Origin: Neoceratodus forsteri
Taxonomy: Eukaryota; Chordata; Ceratodontiformes; Ceratodontidae
Assembly: GCA_016271365.2 (NCBI GenBank)
Contig: CM028129.1
Coordinates: 431,228,501 to 431,292,500 of the forward strand
Direction: 5' to 3'
Length of the DNA: 64,000 bases
Each line of letters starts with the position of its first letter. The first letter of the stretch is position 1. Shown here in pieces: positions 23,901 through 34,655 of the stretch. The position numbers and the translations under genes were made by a program. The notes under the pieces are model-generated. The model worked only from the letters and a program-made list of their open reading frames with translations, did not search any database and was not told the DNA's origin.

Positions 23901-24890
23901 TTAGAATTCTCAAATTTAAATCTTTCTCAGGCTGTTCTGGATATCCTGAAAGGTTATAGAAAGCCTTCCACTAAGAAAACCTACTCTGCAAAGTGGAAAA
24001 GTTTTCAATTTGGTGTGATGCCAAGCAGATTTCTCCTTCTCTGGCAGAAATCCCAGTCATGCTGGAGTAACTCACATATCTGCATTCCCAAGGGTTAAAG
24101 CATACATCTCTAAAAGTACACCTGGCATCAATTTCAGCTTACATTTCTGCTGGAAAAAGTGTTTCCATTAAGTTAATCCCATTTTCAAAAAGTTCTTCAA
24201 AGGTTTGTGCCATTTGCACCCTCCTGTTAAGGAACCAATCCCTGTGTGGGATCTAAACATTTGCATTGCTCAGCTCATGAAACCTCCTTTGAGCCTATGT
24301 TTTCTGCTCATATACAATATGTCACATGGAAAATTGTTTTTGATTGCAGTCACTTTTGCCAGAAGGATAAGTGAACTGCAAGCACTATGTGTGGAGAAGA
24401 ACTATCTTTCCTTTCAGAATGACAAGGTAATTCTTTGGACAAACAGGAGGTTTCTTCCCAAGGTGCTTTTGATTTCCACTTAAATCAGTCCATAACACTC
24501 GTAGTTTCTTTACAGATCATGCCAGTTCAGGTGAGCGCAGACACCATAGTCTGGATGTAAAAGGCATTAAGTTACTATTTGACCCACATAAAGAATCATA
24601 GAGTGACAACTTTTTCTCACTTATGGGGATGTGGGAAAAGGCACCGCAGCTTCCAAGAGATCAGTCTCGCTGCATTCAGTTTTGCTGTTCAAAATCTGAG
24701 CAGGTCTCCGGCCCATTCAACTAGAGGCACAGCTGCTTTCATAGCAGCTTCAAGAGATATTCCTTAGTGGAAATCTGTAAAGCAGCTACCTGGAGAACAG
24801 TAAACACCTTTAATAAACATTACAGTTTGAACATACAGTCCACAAGTGATGCCAGGTTTGGCACAGCAGTCCTGCAGTCTCTTTCCTAAA
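23890..24890 (+). pseudogene. DIRS tyrosine recombinase (D1), frameshifted
   Basis: Core-binding part near 23940-24150 (KPSTKKTYSAKWKSFQF, LKVHLASISAYIS). Open piece 24205-24483: PVWDLNICIAQLMKPP and the Arg I block ITFARRISELQAL-like at about 24350-24390, then FQNDKVILWTNRRFLPKV. The HxxR box survives as HSTRGTAAFIAASRDIP (24715-24765), followed by ICKAATWRTVNTFNKHYSLN with Trp and candidate Tyr and VLQSLS near 24880. All catalytic-region residues can still be read, but across at least three frames. Confidence 0.8.
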
Positions 24891-24924
24891 TAGGTTCTCT
24901 GCCCACCTCCAAAGGTACTGCGTT

Positions 24925-25035
24925 GAAGTTCTGCAGAGAGTTAAGAATATAGAAGAATACATGGGGTTAGAAGAAAATGACCTTAGAAATATTGTTTCTT
25001 CCAATGTATTTTCTGTATTCATAACTCCTCCTGTC
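24925..25035. repeat. ICR of D1
   Basis: First half CTGCAGAGAGTTAAGAATAT onward is the inverse of the left ITR start; second half ATTGTTTCTTCCAATGTATT onward is the inverse of the right end at 25460-25511. Confidence 0.85.
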
Positions 25036-25289
25036 TCCCTTCCAGAGCCTCTGCATTGCTATATGAGTCATTTTGGTTGCTAGTCCCAAACACAGTCATA
25101 CATATTTTAATCCTGGTGGGATTTAAATTGTCCTTTCTTTTTCCAGGTGATTCTGGTACTTCAGAAAGGGTGTTTTGCTATAATTATTGATATTGCTATC
25201 AGCATTAGTGTACTAAGATATAGTTTATGCTGTCTTAAAGCAGCTTTAGTAGTTTTATTACATAAAGTGTAGTTAAGCAGTGTAGTATA

Positions 25290-25511
25290 GATTGCCTTGT
25301 AGGCTTCTCAGAAATCTAAGACGTTGATGGAACGTTGTAGCAGATGAGGGCAGCAGTTTGAATAAGTGGCATAAGCCAATGATGATTCCATCATTTGCAT
25401 AAAGTCCCATTTGCATTTTGCAGTTCTACTTAGGAGGCAGACTGCAGAGAGTTATGAATATAGAAGAATACATTGGAAGAAACCATATTGCTAAGGTGAG
25501 TATTTTTTCTT
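25290..25511 (-). repeat. Right ITR of D1
   Basis: Inverse of 19811-19990, extended at its end by ATTGCTAAGGTGAGTATTTT, which contains a splice-donor-like AAGGTGAGT. Confidence 0.82.
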
Positions 25512-25765
25512 CTAGGAGTGCTATATGATGTTCATCCACATTGACACACCCAACCTCCCCTGACTGTGGCGCACAACACTGCTTCCAGCGGGCAAGATCT
25601 GGCATCGTGGGGCAGAGCTGAGGGAGTTACCACTCGATTGGGTGGGAGGAGCCAGCTTGAAGACGTTACGGCCAGAATTAAAGGGAAAGGCAACTGCCAG
25701 AAAGTGGATGAAACATCATATACCACTCCTAGAACTACTGTTACAGGTGAGTAACCTGTTTTTCT
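25512..25765 (+). mobile_element. DIRS family C remnant C0: half ICR plus right ITR
   Basis: CTAGGAGTGCTATATGATGT equals the second half of the C1 and C2 ICRs, and the stretch continues through a full family C right ITR to ACTACTGTTACAGGTGAGTA. The first half of the ICR and everything upstream are absent; D1 occupies that side. Confidence 0.82.
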
Positions 25766-26639
25766 TGAAGGCCCAATCCATGAGGGTCTGGGCGCATCAC
25801 AAAGAGGTGCAACAGTTTACAACAATTTGCAACAATTGAAATCAGAGTCAGTGTAATACAAATAATAATAAGTAATAGACTGTAATGAAACTGTAACCCC
25901 TTAAAATTCAACGGACATAGCCGGCCCTTGCCTCGCATCACGCTGGCGATCCAGGTTAGGGAGCAACCTCAGGTCATCGGGGAGCTGGCTGAAAGGCAGC
26001 TCTCCTCTCCTAGAGTCGCTCGCCCCTCCATAATTCCACTCCCATTGGGTGGAGGTCTGATGGGAAGTGTAGGTGAGGGGTGGTAGGCGCATTGCCAGGG
26101 GTGGAAGAGGCCAAGCTGGTACTCAGTGTGCGTGTGCGCCTACCGCACACGCATGCACATGCTGTCTGCCATGGATCCGAGGGGGGATTCAGTGGACATT
26201 AAATGCCTGTTTAAACAGGTGCCCTTAAGGCCTCGCTGCTGAAAATCTCCACAGACGAAGCCTCCCTTAATGAACACGTAGAGAGTTCCAGAGGACTGGC
26301 CCCACAACCTCAAAGGCGCAGTTTCCAAATGTCTTAAGCCACACCCTTGGAATCATCAGAAGGCCCTCCGAGGAGGAACAGTGTGAGCGCAGTGGGCGGA
26401 CAGGTGTCAGGAGGTCAGTCAGATAGCCAGGACCCAAGCCATATAGGGCTTCATAGGTGAGCAAGTTCGTGCAAGACAGGGGTTATATGCACGGACCTCA
26501 AAAGGCCCATCAACAACCTGGCAGCTGCGTTCTGCACCAGATGCAGTCAATGGAGGTTACCTTCACTGACCCCGAGTTATTGTCTAGGAACTGGCTGGCT
26601 GGGGTATCCAGCCTTTCATATAAGTCTGGGCACCTCTCT
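25766..26639. other. Unassigned repeat-like sequence
   Basis: No convincing coding region. 26100-26600 includes GTGTGCGTGTGCGCCTACCG and a stretch (CATATAGGGCTTCATAGGTG ... GCGTTCTGCACCAGATGCAG) with the feel of a vertebrate interspersed repeat, but I cannot name it. Confidence 0.3.
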
Positions 26640-26895
26640 CTCCTCAGTCTCCCATGGCTAGAGCTATGCTCCTTTGTCTCTGGGAAATAACTGAAGAGGG
26701 AGTAAAGCTGTTCATGCCTTTATAGGGTTGGTCTTGTTGGACGTGAGTGGCCCCAGTTGTACTGCTGAAAATCTTCTGTCTGGATCCTGCTTCTCTGACG
26801 GTAAAGTTCCTACAATGTGATCTGTTGACTGAGATCCTCTTGAAGATCTGCTGTTATGGTTGGATTTCTTATGTAACTGTGCTTTCACAGCACAT
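26640..26895 (-). repeat. Solo family A right ITR remnant
   Basis: Ends GAAGATCTGCTGTTATGG then ATTTCTTATGTAACTGTGCTTT, a diverged family A right terminus. No adjacent A coding region belongs to it: A3 to the right has its own ITR at 46490-46745. Confidence 0.6.
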
Positions 26896-27117
26896 TTAGG
26901 CAGTCTTCCACTGAGCATGCTCAGTCGCCATAAAAAATTTTTTGTTGTCAAACATGTTTAAGGTTTCACAACAACGAAATATGGTCAGATGCATTAACAT
27001 GGCATACAAATGTGTCAAGTAATTCGTGGTACATGCCTATTCCTAGAATGGAATTGATTAACATACCTGGATGTAAAAACTGCTGACCCAGTAAGACATT
27101 CCCTGATTGGCAGTTAA

Positions 27118-27296
27118 CGTACAGTTCATGTTTAAGCAATAATGCCCGACAGGGTGTGTGTTGTGCTGGCATAACATCACGCCTTAGGTGGTTGGGCATG
27201 AGGCCGCAGGCCGAGTGCGTCCAATAACTGAGGCGTGACGTTATCCCAAATGACACACACCCTGGAGGGCATTATTGCTTAAATATAAACTGTACA
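27118..27296. mobile_element. Foldback MITE with TTAA target duplication
   Basis: The arms are inverted: GTACAGTTCATGTTTAAGCA at the left and the inverse of TGCTTAAATATAAACTGTAC at the right, continuing through AATAATGCCC and AGGGTGTGTGT to about 75 bases each. TTAA stands outside both ends (27114-27117 and 27297-27300). No coding capacity. TTAA duplications are typical of piggyBac- and Kolobok-type transposases; which one mobilised it cannot be told from this copy. Confidence 0.82.
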
Positions 27297-27300
27297 TTAA

Positions 27301-27950
27301 GACTTGCGCCTGTCCAGAATCTCTTGCAGACATGCGATCAGAGCCACCTATGATACGATGGATACGGTGGCTCATTCCTCCACCACAGCTGTCTCTCAGA
27401 AGACCTGCTTGGCTATACATTTCTGGACTTTCATGATGTCCAGTCAGCTATCCAGGATGCTGCCTTCACAGGTTCAGTCCTCTTTGGGGAGAAACCAAGG
27501 ACTTAATTACAGGTCTCCAGGACAGCGGCAAAGCCCTGAGATCTGTCAAGTCAATGTACGAAGGGGCTTTCAGAGGAAACAGCCCTTTTGGCACCAAATA
27601 AGAGACAGGGTAAAGGCCCTTTAACAGGTGCCCAAATAAAGAAAAGCTTGGGTCCTCTTTCTTCTCTCCCCGCCTCAAAAACCAGAGAGACTGGAGGGCC
27701 TCTTCCCTCAGTTTCCTGACTCATCCAGCCCTCCCTTCCTCCAACCTCCAACGTGGAGCCAGTGGGAAGAAGGTTCACCCGCCACATGCAGGAGTGGAAG
27801 GGCATTACCTCAGATGCATGGGTCCTACAACTAGTTTCAAGAGGACACACTGTAGAGTTTCTGAGTTCCGTCAAACTCCCTTCCAGGTCGTTCCTGTACT
27901 CTCGAACAGGCACTGCTGGTCAAGGAGGAAATCCTGACCCTAAGACAGAA
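27301..27950 (+). pseudogene. DIRS Gag C-terminal part (A3)
   Basis: The Gag core is recognisable in shifted frames: a Tyr-Asp-Thr-(Met/Val)-Asp-Thr block near 27340, a Leu-Phe-Gly-Glu block near 27480 equivalent to VLFGEETEQIINRLQDSGK of A4, and the Ser-Met-Tyr motif at about 27555. The N-terminal half, including the finger, is absent. Confidence 0.6.
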
Positions 27951-29304
27951 GTCAGCTATAGAGCCAGTCCCTCCATCCCAGAGAGGAAAAGGGTTTTACT
28001 CCCATTTCTTTCTGGTCCTGAAAAAGACGGGTAACCTCAGACACATCCTGGACCTCAGTTGACTGAACCTTTTCGTGGAGTACAAAAGCTTCTGCATGCT
28101 GACTGTGCTGGGTCTTCTACCCCTTCTGTAGGAGGACCATTGGCTTTGTGCACTGGAAATGTAGGATGCCTGCCTTCATATTCCAGTGTTCCCGGGCCAC
28201 CACTGTTTCCTGCATTTCCTTTTCCAGGGGGAGCACTTCCAGTTTACAGCCCTCCCTTTTGGCCTTCCTCAGCACCCAGGGTCTTTACCAAGTGCCTAGT
28301 GGTAGTAGCAGCAGCTTTATGCTATCGGGGATTTGCAGCGTTCCCTTACCTGGATGACTTTCTCTTAGTGGCCCTATCCAGGGCCAACCTAGAGGAATCT
28401 CTTTCCTTCACACTGGACCTTTTGTCCCCAACTGGGGATTACTGTTAACTTCCTCAAGTCATCCCTAATCCCCTCCCAGAGGCTTCAGTTCATCGGAGCT
28501 GTCTTGGACACGGTCCATTGCAGAGCCTTCCTGCCCATGGACAGAGCAGACACTCTACCAGAGCAGGTCAGTCTAGTCCTTTCCTCCAGGCATATTCCTG
28601 CCAGAGCATTCTTACGCCTTCTTGGCCTTATGGTGGCAACCATCTCCATGGTTCCCTTAGCCAGATTGCACATGAGGATCACTCAGTGGACACCACGTGT
28701 CCAATGGGATCCGCATTCTGATGACCTCAATCATCCTGTTCTAGTCTCCAGTGCACCCTAGAAAGACCTTGTATGGTGGCAGGGTCCTCAGAATTTGTCT
28801 CAGGGGTTACCTTTCAGGACAACTCCTCCTTCATGGACCCTCACCAGAGATGCCTCTGGTCTGGGTTAGGTAGCCCACCTGGGGAATCACAGAACACGGG
28901 ATTGTGGTCTCAGCTGGAGATGTCTCTCCATATAAACATATTGGAGATGAGGGCTGTGCTGTGTATGCCTTGCAGGTGTTCCAGCCTATCCTGTGTTGGA
29001 CGGGAACACTGCTAGACCAGATGGACAATATGTTTGTGGTCTGGTACATCAGCAAACAGGAGGCTCCTGATCATACCCCTGTGCAGGAGGTGATGCGTGG
29101 TGGTTCTGGGCAGTCCAGCACGGTCTATTTCTCTCAGCCAAGCACGTCCCAGGCATTCAAAACGCCTGGTGGACTGCCTCAGTCAGACGTCGTCCCAACC
29201 TCATGAATGGGAATTGAGTCAGGAAGAGGCTGATATGTTGTTCCACCGATGGGGACGACCAGAAGTAGATCTCTTCACCTCCCCATACAACGCAAAACTT
29301 CCCA
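27950..29304 (+). pseudogene. DIRS RT and RNase H (A3), decayed
   Basis: Translation near 27985 gives a SHFFLVLKKTGNLRHILDLS-like block, with stops at the following Leu-Asn and in the LDMQDA block. SAPRVFTKCLVVVAAAL is at 28270-28320 and YLDDFLL at 28347-28358. LQFIGAVLDTVHCRAFLP lies near 28490, then LGLMVATISMVPLARLHMR. RNase H is eroded: DTSLVWVR-like near 28855, HINILEMRAVLCMPCR at about 28930 and VWYISKQ near 29040. PEVDLFTSPYNAKLPS ends it at the C1 junction. Confidence 0.8.
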
Positions 29305-29480
29305 GTTCTAGGATCGTGGATATGTTGTTCTATCCACACTTCTTGGCAGGTACCTTGCCACTTTAAGATGTGCCAGAAAGTCTTCAAGTTGACTCCTCCC
29401 ACCCACCCAGGTGGTATAACCCTCGGCTCTGCCCCATGGTGCCAGATTTTCCTTTCCGCTGGAAGGTTCAGGTTCCCTCC
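29305..29480 (+). repeat. Left ITR of C1
   Basis: TTCTAGGATCGTGGATATGT and CTTCTTGGCAGGTACCTTGC are the reverse complement of sequence at 44624-44668 (ICR) and 44870-44895 (right ITR). It lacks the right-end extension ACTACTGTTACAGGTGAGTA present at the other end. Confidence 0.88.
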
Positions 29481-29639
29481 TTGGCGCCCCCGCGTATAGT
29501 AGGCCCTGACTCTAGAATCTTCGGATTCGCTTCCAAAACTTATTCTAAAACTCGCTTGAGTTTCATCTTCGCATTCTTCTCTCACTACTGCGATGTAAGA
29601 CAAATCGGTTCCTGGGTTTCGCCGGTGCCCCTGCGGACA

Positions 29640-29986
29640 GAAGTCTTGCACCGATCCACACGCAGCATGCGTCTACTGTCTGGGACATGACCACGATCTA
29701 CAGGCTTGCGATCTCTGTCGGTCCTTTTCACCTTCGCTTCTGGAAGACTGCGCTGCCCGACTTCAACTGGGGTGACCAGAAAAGCGTTATCCAACGGTTA
29801 AATCCAAGGATGCCCGTTGGGTGGCCTCTGTGGCTGCGTGGTCCACCGAGAAGCTGGAACAGTTTAAAGCCTTCGAGGAGGAGGCAGCTCAGGCCATGGC
29901 GGGCTGCTCTTCGGCTTCGGCCTTCATTCCGCTACAACTGGGATCCTCCTACTCGGTTTCCTTCAAGGAGTTGTGCCAGTCTCATA
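29640..29986 (+). pseudogene. DIRS Gag N-terminal part (C1)
   Basis: A complete finger CVYCLGHDHDLQACDLC is encoded at 29668-29718, then a basic stretch and ARWVASVAAWSTEKLEQFKA. The sister C3 has the same arrangement (61380-61600). The frame is interrupted by a stop after LQLG near 29775 and by LINE 1 entering at 29987. The 160 bases before it form the ITR-to-gag leader. Confidence 0.75.
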
Positions 29987-30222
29987 GAAACATAGATTTT
30001 GATGGCAGATAAGGACCGCCTGGCCCACCTAGTCTGCCCATTTCCCTACCGACAGGATAAGCTGCAGATCCTATTTAACCAACAGCCTATTTCTTCCTAC
30101 CCCCCACAAAAATTGCCTTATGTTTGTCCCATGCAATCTTGAATTCTCCCACAGTTTTAGACCCCACAACCTCCTCAGGAAGGCTGATCCATGCGTCTAC
30201 CACCCTCTCTGTGAAAAAATAC

Positions 30223-32960
30223 TTACTCACATTGCACCTGAGCCATCCCCACCTCTGTCTTCAAATTGTGTCTCCTTGTTCTTGCACATCTGTTTTTCTG
30301 AAAGATCCTACCCTCTTGGACTTTATTGATTCCACTGAGGTACTTTAAAGTTTCTATCATGTCCCCCCTCTCCCTCCTTTCCTCAAGGGTATACATATTA
30401 AGCTCCTTTAGTCTCTCCTCATATGGCTTCTCTTGCAGACCTTGCACCATTTTAGTTGCCCTCCTCTGGACTGCTTCCATCCTATGTCCTTGCGGAGATG
30501 GGGTCTCCTAAAATGGACGCAGTACTCCAGAAGGGGTCTCACCAACTGTCTGTACAGGGGGAGAACTATTTCCTGTTTTCTGCTGGTGATGCCTCTCCCT
30601 ATACATCCCAGTATCCCCCCAGCCCTCCCTACTGCCTTCTCACATTGCTTGCCAACCTTAAGGTCATCTGATATGATTACCCCCAGGTCCCTTTCCATTT
30701 GTGTTGCTGTTACTACCTCCCCCCCCATTGTGTAATCTTCCCCTGGGTTTTGTTTTCCAGGTGCATTATTTTGCACTTCTTTGCACTGAATCAAGCTGCC
30801 ATACTTTGACCATTCCTCCAACCTTGACAAGTCCCTTCTCATCCTTTCCACGCCTTCTTGTGTATCAACCCTGTTGTAGATCTTTGTGTCACCTGCAAAG
30901 ATGCATAATTTTCCTTTCAGTCCCTCTGCAATGTCACTTATAAAGACATTAAAAAGGACTGGACCCAGTGCTGAACCCTGTGGTATCCCACTAGTAACCC
31001 CTCTTTCTTCAGAGTGGACTCCATTTACAATTACCTTCTGTGTCCTGTTGTCCAGCCAGTGTTTTACCCAGGCTACCACTCTGGGACCCACTTCCAGGCT
31101 GGTTAATTTGACTATTAATCTTTGGTGTGGGACTGTGTCAAATGCCTTGCTAAAGTTTAGGTAGGCCATGTCCACAGCCCCTCCTGGTCTACTACTTTGG
31201 TCGTCCAAAGAAATCAATTAGATTTGTCTGACATGACCTTCCCACTGTGAACCCATGCTACCTTGAGTCCTGTGCCCCACTGGCCTCTAAGTACTCAACA
31301 GTTCTTTCCTTCAGAAGTGATTCCATCACTTTCCCTACCACAGAGGTCAAACTCACAGGTCTGTAGTTTCCTACCTGTCTTTCTCCCACTTTTGTGAAGG
31401 GGAATCACATCCGCCTTCCTCCAGTCTTCAGGTACCACACCATCCTCCCATGATTTGTTAAAAATGGTGGTCAGTGATGTCACTAGTTCTCTCCTTAATT
31501 CTTTTAGAATTCTGGGGTGAATTCCATCAGGCCCCATTGCTTTGTCCACCTTCAGTTTTAGGAGTTCTTTCAGAACCCTTTCTTCTGTAAAAGGACTGGA
31601 TTGACCCCCTATCCAGAGTGCTTCTGTTAATTGGATTAAGTACTTCCCCTCCTCCTCTTTTGTGAATACTGAGCAGAAGTATCTCTCAGTACCCTGCTTT
31701 TCACTGTCCTCTCTGCCCACCCACCATCCATTCTATTCAGCTTCACTATCCCTCCTTTGTCTTTCTACACTCTCCTGATATACCTATAAAGGTTTTGTCC
31801 CCTTCTTAACTGAATTGGCTATCTTTTCCTCAGTTTGGGCCTTTGCTATTCTGACTACCCTCCCTGCTTCCTTCTGCCTTAACTGGTACAGTTCTCTGTC
31901 CTGCTCCTTCTGTGTTTCCTTATACTTCCTAAATGCTATCTTTTTCTCCCTAACCTTCACCACCACCACCTCTTTTGAGAACCATAGTGGCTTTTTCTTT
32001 CATTTTGATTTGTTTATTTGCTTCATACAAAGGCTTGTTGCCTCTGTGATGGCAGTTTTGATGTTTCCCCATTGCTGCTCCACCCCTCCTTCTAGCCTGT
32101 TTGCTAGTGCTTTTCTAAAGCAGTCTCCCATCTTGCCAAAGTCAGCCCTCCTGAAGTCCAGAACCCTCATTTTTGCATGGCTTGACTCTGTAGCTGAGTT
32201 TATCATGAACCACACTGTTTGGTGTTCACTTGTTCCCAGATGGCTACCCACTTCTGTATGTGTATGTGCCTCAGGACCTCCTTGTGAATGAGCTTGCTCA
32301 ACGGAGTCTTTCCTGCAATAAACTTGAACTTGAATTTGAATTCTAGATCTGAGATCCTCTACTGTCCCCATTTGAGAGTACGAGGTCTAAGATTGCTCCC
32401 TCACGAGTGGGTTCCAAAACTAGCTATCTGAGGCATGCCACATGAAGGGCCACAAGAACGGCCCTGCTTTTGGATGTGGCTGCAGCAAAGGTGCTCCAGT
32501 TAACATCTGGCATATTAAGGTCCCCCATCAACAGTATCTCCCCTTTCTCTGCCATCCTAAGGATGCCTTCTATCATATCCTTGTCCATTCCCTCCCCCTG
32601 ACATGGGGGTCTGTATACAACCCCGTGCAGATTGTGGTGCCATTTCCAGTCTCTAAGGTGACCCTCCCTGTTTACTCTTTTGTTCAGTTGCTTTTATCTC
32701 TTCCCTTACATAGAGAGCTACTCCGTCCCCTTTTCTCCCCTCCCTGTCTCTTCTGTAGGTTGTGTACTCTGGTATGTTAACCTCCCAGTCATGGTTCTCT
32801 GTGTACCATGTGTATGTGACTGCTACGATATCCAGGCATCCCTCTTCCATCAAGGCCACCAGTTCAGGGAGCTTGTTGCCCAGACTACGGGTGTTGGTAC
32901 TCATTACCCTCCATTTCTTGATGGCCTTACCCCTTATTGCACTTGTCATTTTCTCCATTT
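30223..32960 (-). pseudogene. CR1 ORF2: endonuclease and reverse transcriptase (LINE 1)
   Basis: Reading leftward: endonuclease N-terminus STNTRSLGNKLPELVALM at about 32890, further EN blocks at 32000-32370 (LGTSEHQTVWF), the linker, then RT: MGPDGIHPRILKELRRE (31560-31520), FSKAFDTVPHQRLIVKL, SGIPQGSALGPVLFNVF, the active site FAGDTKIY (ADD changed to AGD) and the C-terminal [13 protein letters not shown] block at 30480-30430. ORF2 would nick DNA and prime reverse transcription at the target. Multiple frameshifts and the altered active site make it inactive. Confidence 0.85.
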
Positions 32961-33005
32961 ATCCCTGCGCTTCTCCCTATCGATATCTCTATGTTGGTGT
33001 TTACC

Positions 33006-34000
33006 TCACTTAGTACCCTGATTTTTTTTGGTGGAGGGGCTAGGATTTCCATGCTCCTCTCCAGTGCCTCCCCCCTTGGCTAGTTTAAAATGCTTGCCAA
33101 GGAAGTATTTAAACCTATCACCTAGGATCCTGGTTCCCCTCCTGGACAGATGCAGACCATCACGCCAGTATAGCCATGCATCCCTCCAGGTGGAGCCCCA
33201 GTCCCCAACGAAGCCAAATCCCTGAGCTCTGCACCAGTTTTTCAACCACTGATTGAATCCCATGGTGTGGAGCACCCTAGTCTCACCCATACCATAGACA
33301 GGCAGCACCTCCGAGAAGGTTACCTTGCATGCTACTTGTCTAAGGCCCCTCCCCAACTCCACAAATGCTTCCTGCACTGCTCTGATCCCTTTCTTAGCCA
33401 GGTCATTTGTCCCTAGGTGCACAATGACATCCAGCTCCTCCCGTGCAGCTGCTCCGGCGATCCTGAGGATTCGCTCCTGTCCCTCAAGCCATGGTGCCAG
33501 GCAGGCACCTACCTCCCTCTCCCCTTCCTCCCCAGTTCTAACTTCCTAACAATGGAGTCCCCAACCAGGATTTGTTTCCTTCCTGTAGGGTCCCATGCCA
33601 CCCTCTGTGGGTCTCTTTGTGGAAGTTCCCAGCATCCTCCTTGGTCTCCACTGTGGGTGTTCCATAGAGGAACCACACTTTGCCAGAACGGCATATGAAT
33701 TGTGGAGAAGGTACAACTGGAGGGATGCACCTCTGTTCCGCCACCCTCACCCTCCCTGAGCCCACTGTGGTCCAACCGCTCCTTTTTCTTGGCAACCTCT
33801 GAGGCAATGGCAGTGGCCCTGGTGGTCCCTGGGTGGGAGAGGAGGTTCCACAAATCCTGGCCAACTCAGCCTGGAGATAAGCAACCTCCTCCCTCAGCCC
33901 AGAGAGGTGCCTACAGATGGGACAACTCCGCATCCTCCAGAACGTCTCCCAGAAGACTGCTTTTCCACCGCCATTGCACTGCACCACTCCCATCATGTCT
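33006..34000 (-). pseudogene. CR1 ORF1: zinc/coiled-coil and SGNH esterase-like protein (LINE 1)
   Basis: Starting near 33990: CPICRHLSGLREEVAYLQAE suggests a Cys motif followed by a coiled coil. The esterase-like part has GDSIVRKLELGRK (block I, about 33555), MHLGTNDLAKKG (33422 leftward, block III) and DGLHLSRRG (catalytic Asp/His block, about 33150). CR1 ORF1 proteins commonly carry this fold; its role in transposition is not settled. The two halves are in different frames. Confidence 0.78.
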
Positions 34001-34655
34001 TATTTCTGGCCCCCTAACTGTTGTTTGGAATACTTATTCTTTCCTCTGTTTATTTATTTTTCTCCCTACTTACTGCCTCTGTGCCCTTTAAACTCCTGAT
34101 CTTCCTGTTCTGAGACAAGAAGTTCCTATATTTCTCAGTAGTCTCCTTACTTGATCAGAGTCAGACCTCCAGCAGCTGGGGGGGGGGGAACGGAGAGCTA
34201 CTCTTATCCTTCTAGGATGGTGAGTCTTTGGTGGCTCTGTGACCACTCACGTCCTGCTCCCAAACAGGAAGTTCCTGTTATCAGTCAAATCCTGTGCCTA
34301 TGAAAGTAGAACTGGTTTAGGGTGGAGGGGAAGGAAGGAGGGCAATATAGTCCCAGTAGAGAAGTTTAGTTATACCAGTAGCTCCTTCCTCCTGGTGTTC
34401 TGCCTATTCTCTGGCAGAAGCTATCTAGGGCAGTGTTTAAATCTGGCTTTAACCTGGCTTCCTTCTAGCTAAGCTCTCTACACTTAGTTAATGGCACAGA
34501 AAACAATTCCCTACAGCCACCTGTGACAAACACCTAGATAACTACACAGATAGAAGTTCACTTCAACTAACTCTGACAAACACACTTTTTTTTTACCCTA
34601 AATTGAAGGTCCCAGTAGTAGAGTTCTAGTTTTGAGTCCCAGTAGAGAAGTTCGG

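Larger units (their letters stand above)
19811..25511 (+). mobile_element. DIRS retrotransposon D1, full-length
   Basis: Family D element with left ITR 19811-19990, gag, RT/RNase H, recombinase, ICR 24925-25035 and right ITR 25290-25511. Left ITR and inverted right ITR share CTCTCTGCAGTCTGCCTCCT and TAAGTAGAACTGC. It abuts A2's right end on the left and half a family C ICR on the right. Confidence 0.88.
27301..29304 (+). mobile_element. DIRS retrotransposon A3, left segment
   Basis: Starts within Gag directly after the MITE, continues through RT and RNase H, and breaks off after CCATACAACGCAAAACTT at 29304 where C1 enters. The other side resumes at about 44955 with GCTTGCTCGTTCCAGAGCCT, matching the order in A1 (3860-3910). 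Confidence 0.85.
29987..34640 (-). mobile_element. CR1-type LINE 1, near full length
   Basis: Minus strand. The 3' end abuts C1 gag at 29987 (plus-strand AAACATAGATTTTGATGGCA) and the 5' part ends near 34640, where C1 Gag coding resumes. It carries ORF1 with an SGNH/esterase-like domain and ORF2 with endonuclease and reverse transcriptase. The short motif TCCCAGTAGAGAAGTT recurs at about 34350 and 34637, so the exact 5' boundary is uncertain. Confidence 0.85.

Noticed and set aside
27132..27282. Inner TTAA pair as the MITE boundary
   Set aside because: The inverted arms continue outward past these TTAA sites to a second TTAA pair at 27114 and 27297, which better fits the true ends.
31815..32291. 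Plus-strand open frame of 158 codons within LINE 1
   Set aside because: It is antisense to CR1 ORF2 coding, which has clear EN/RT motifs on the minus strand.
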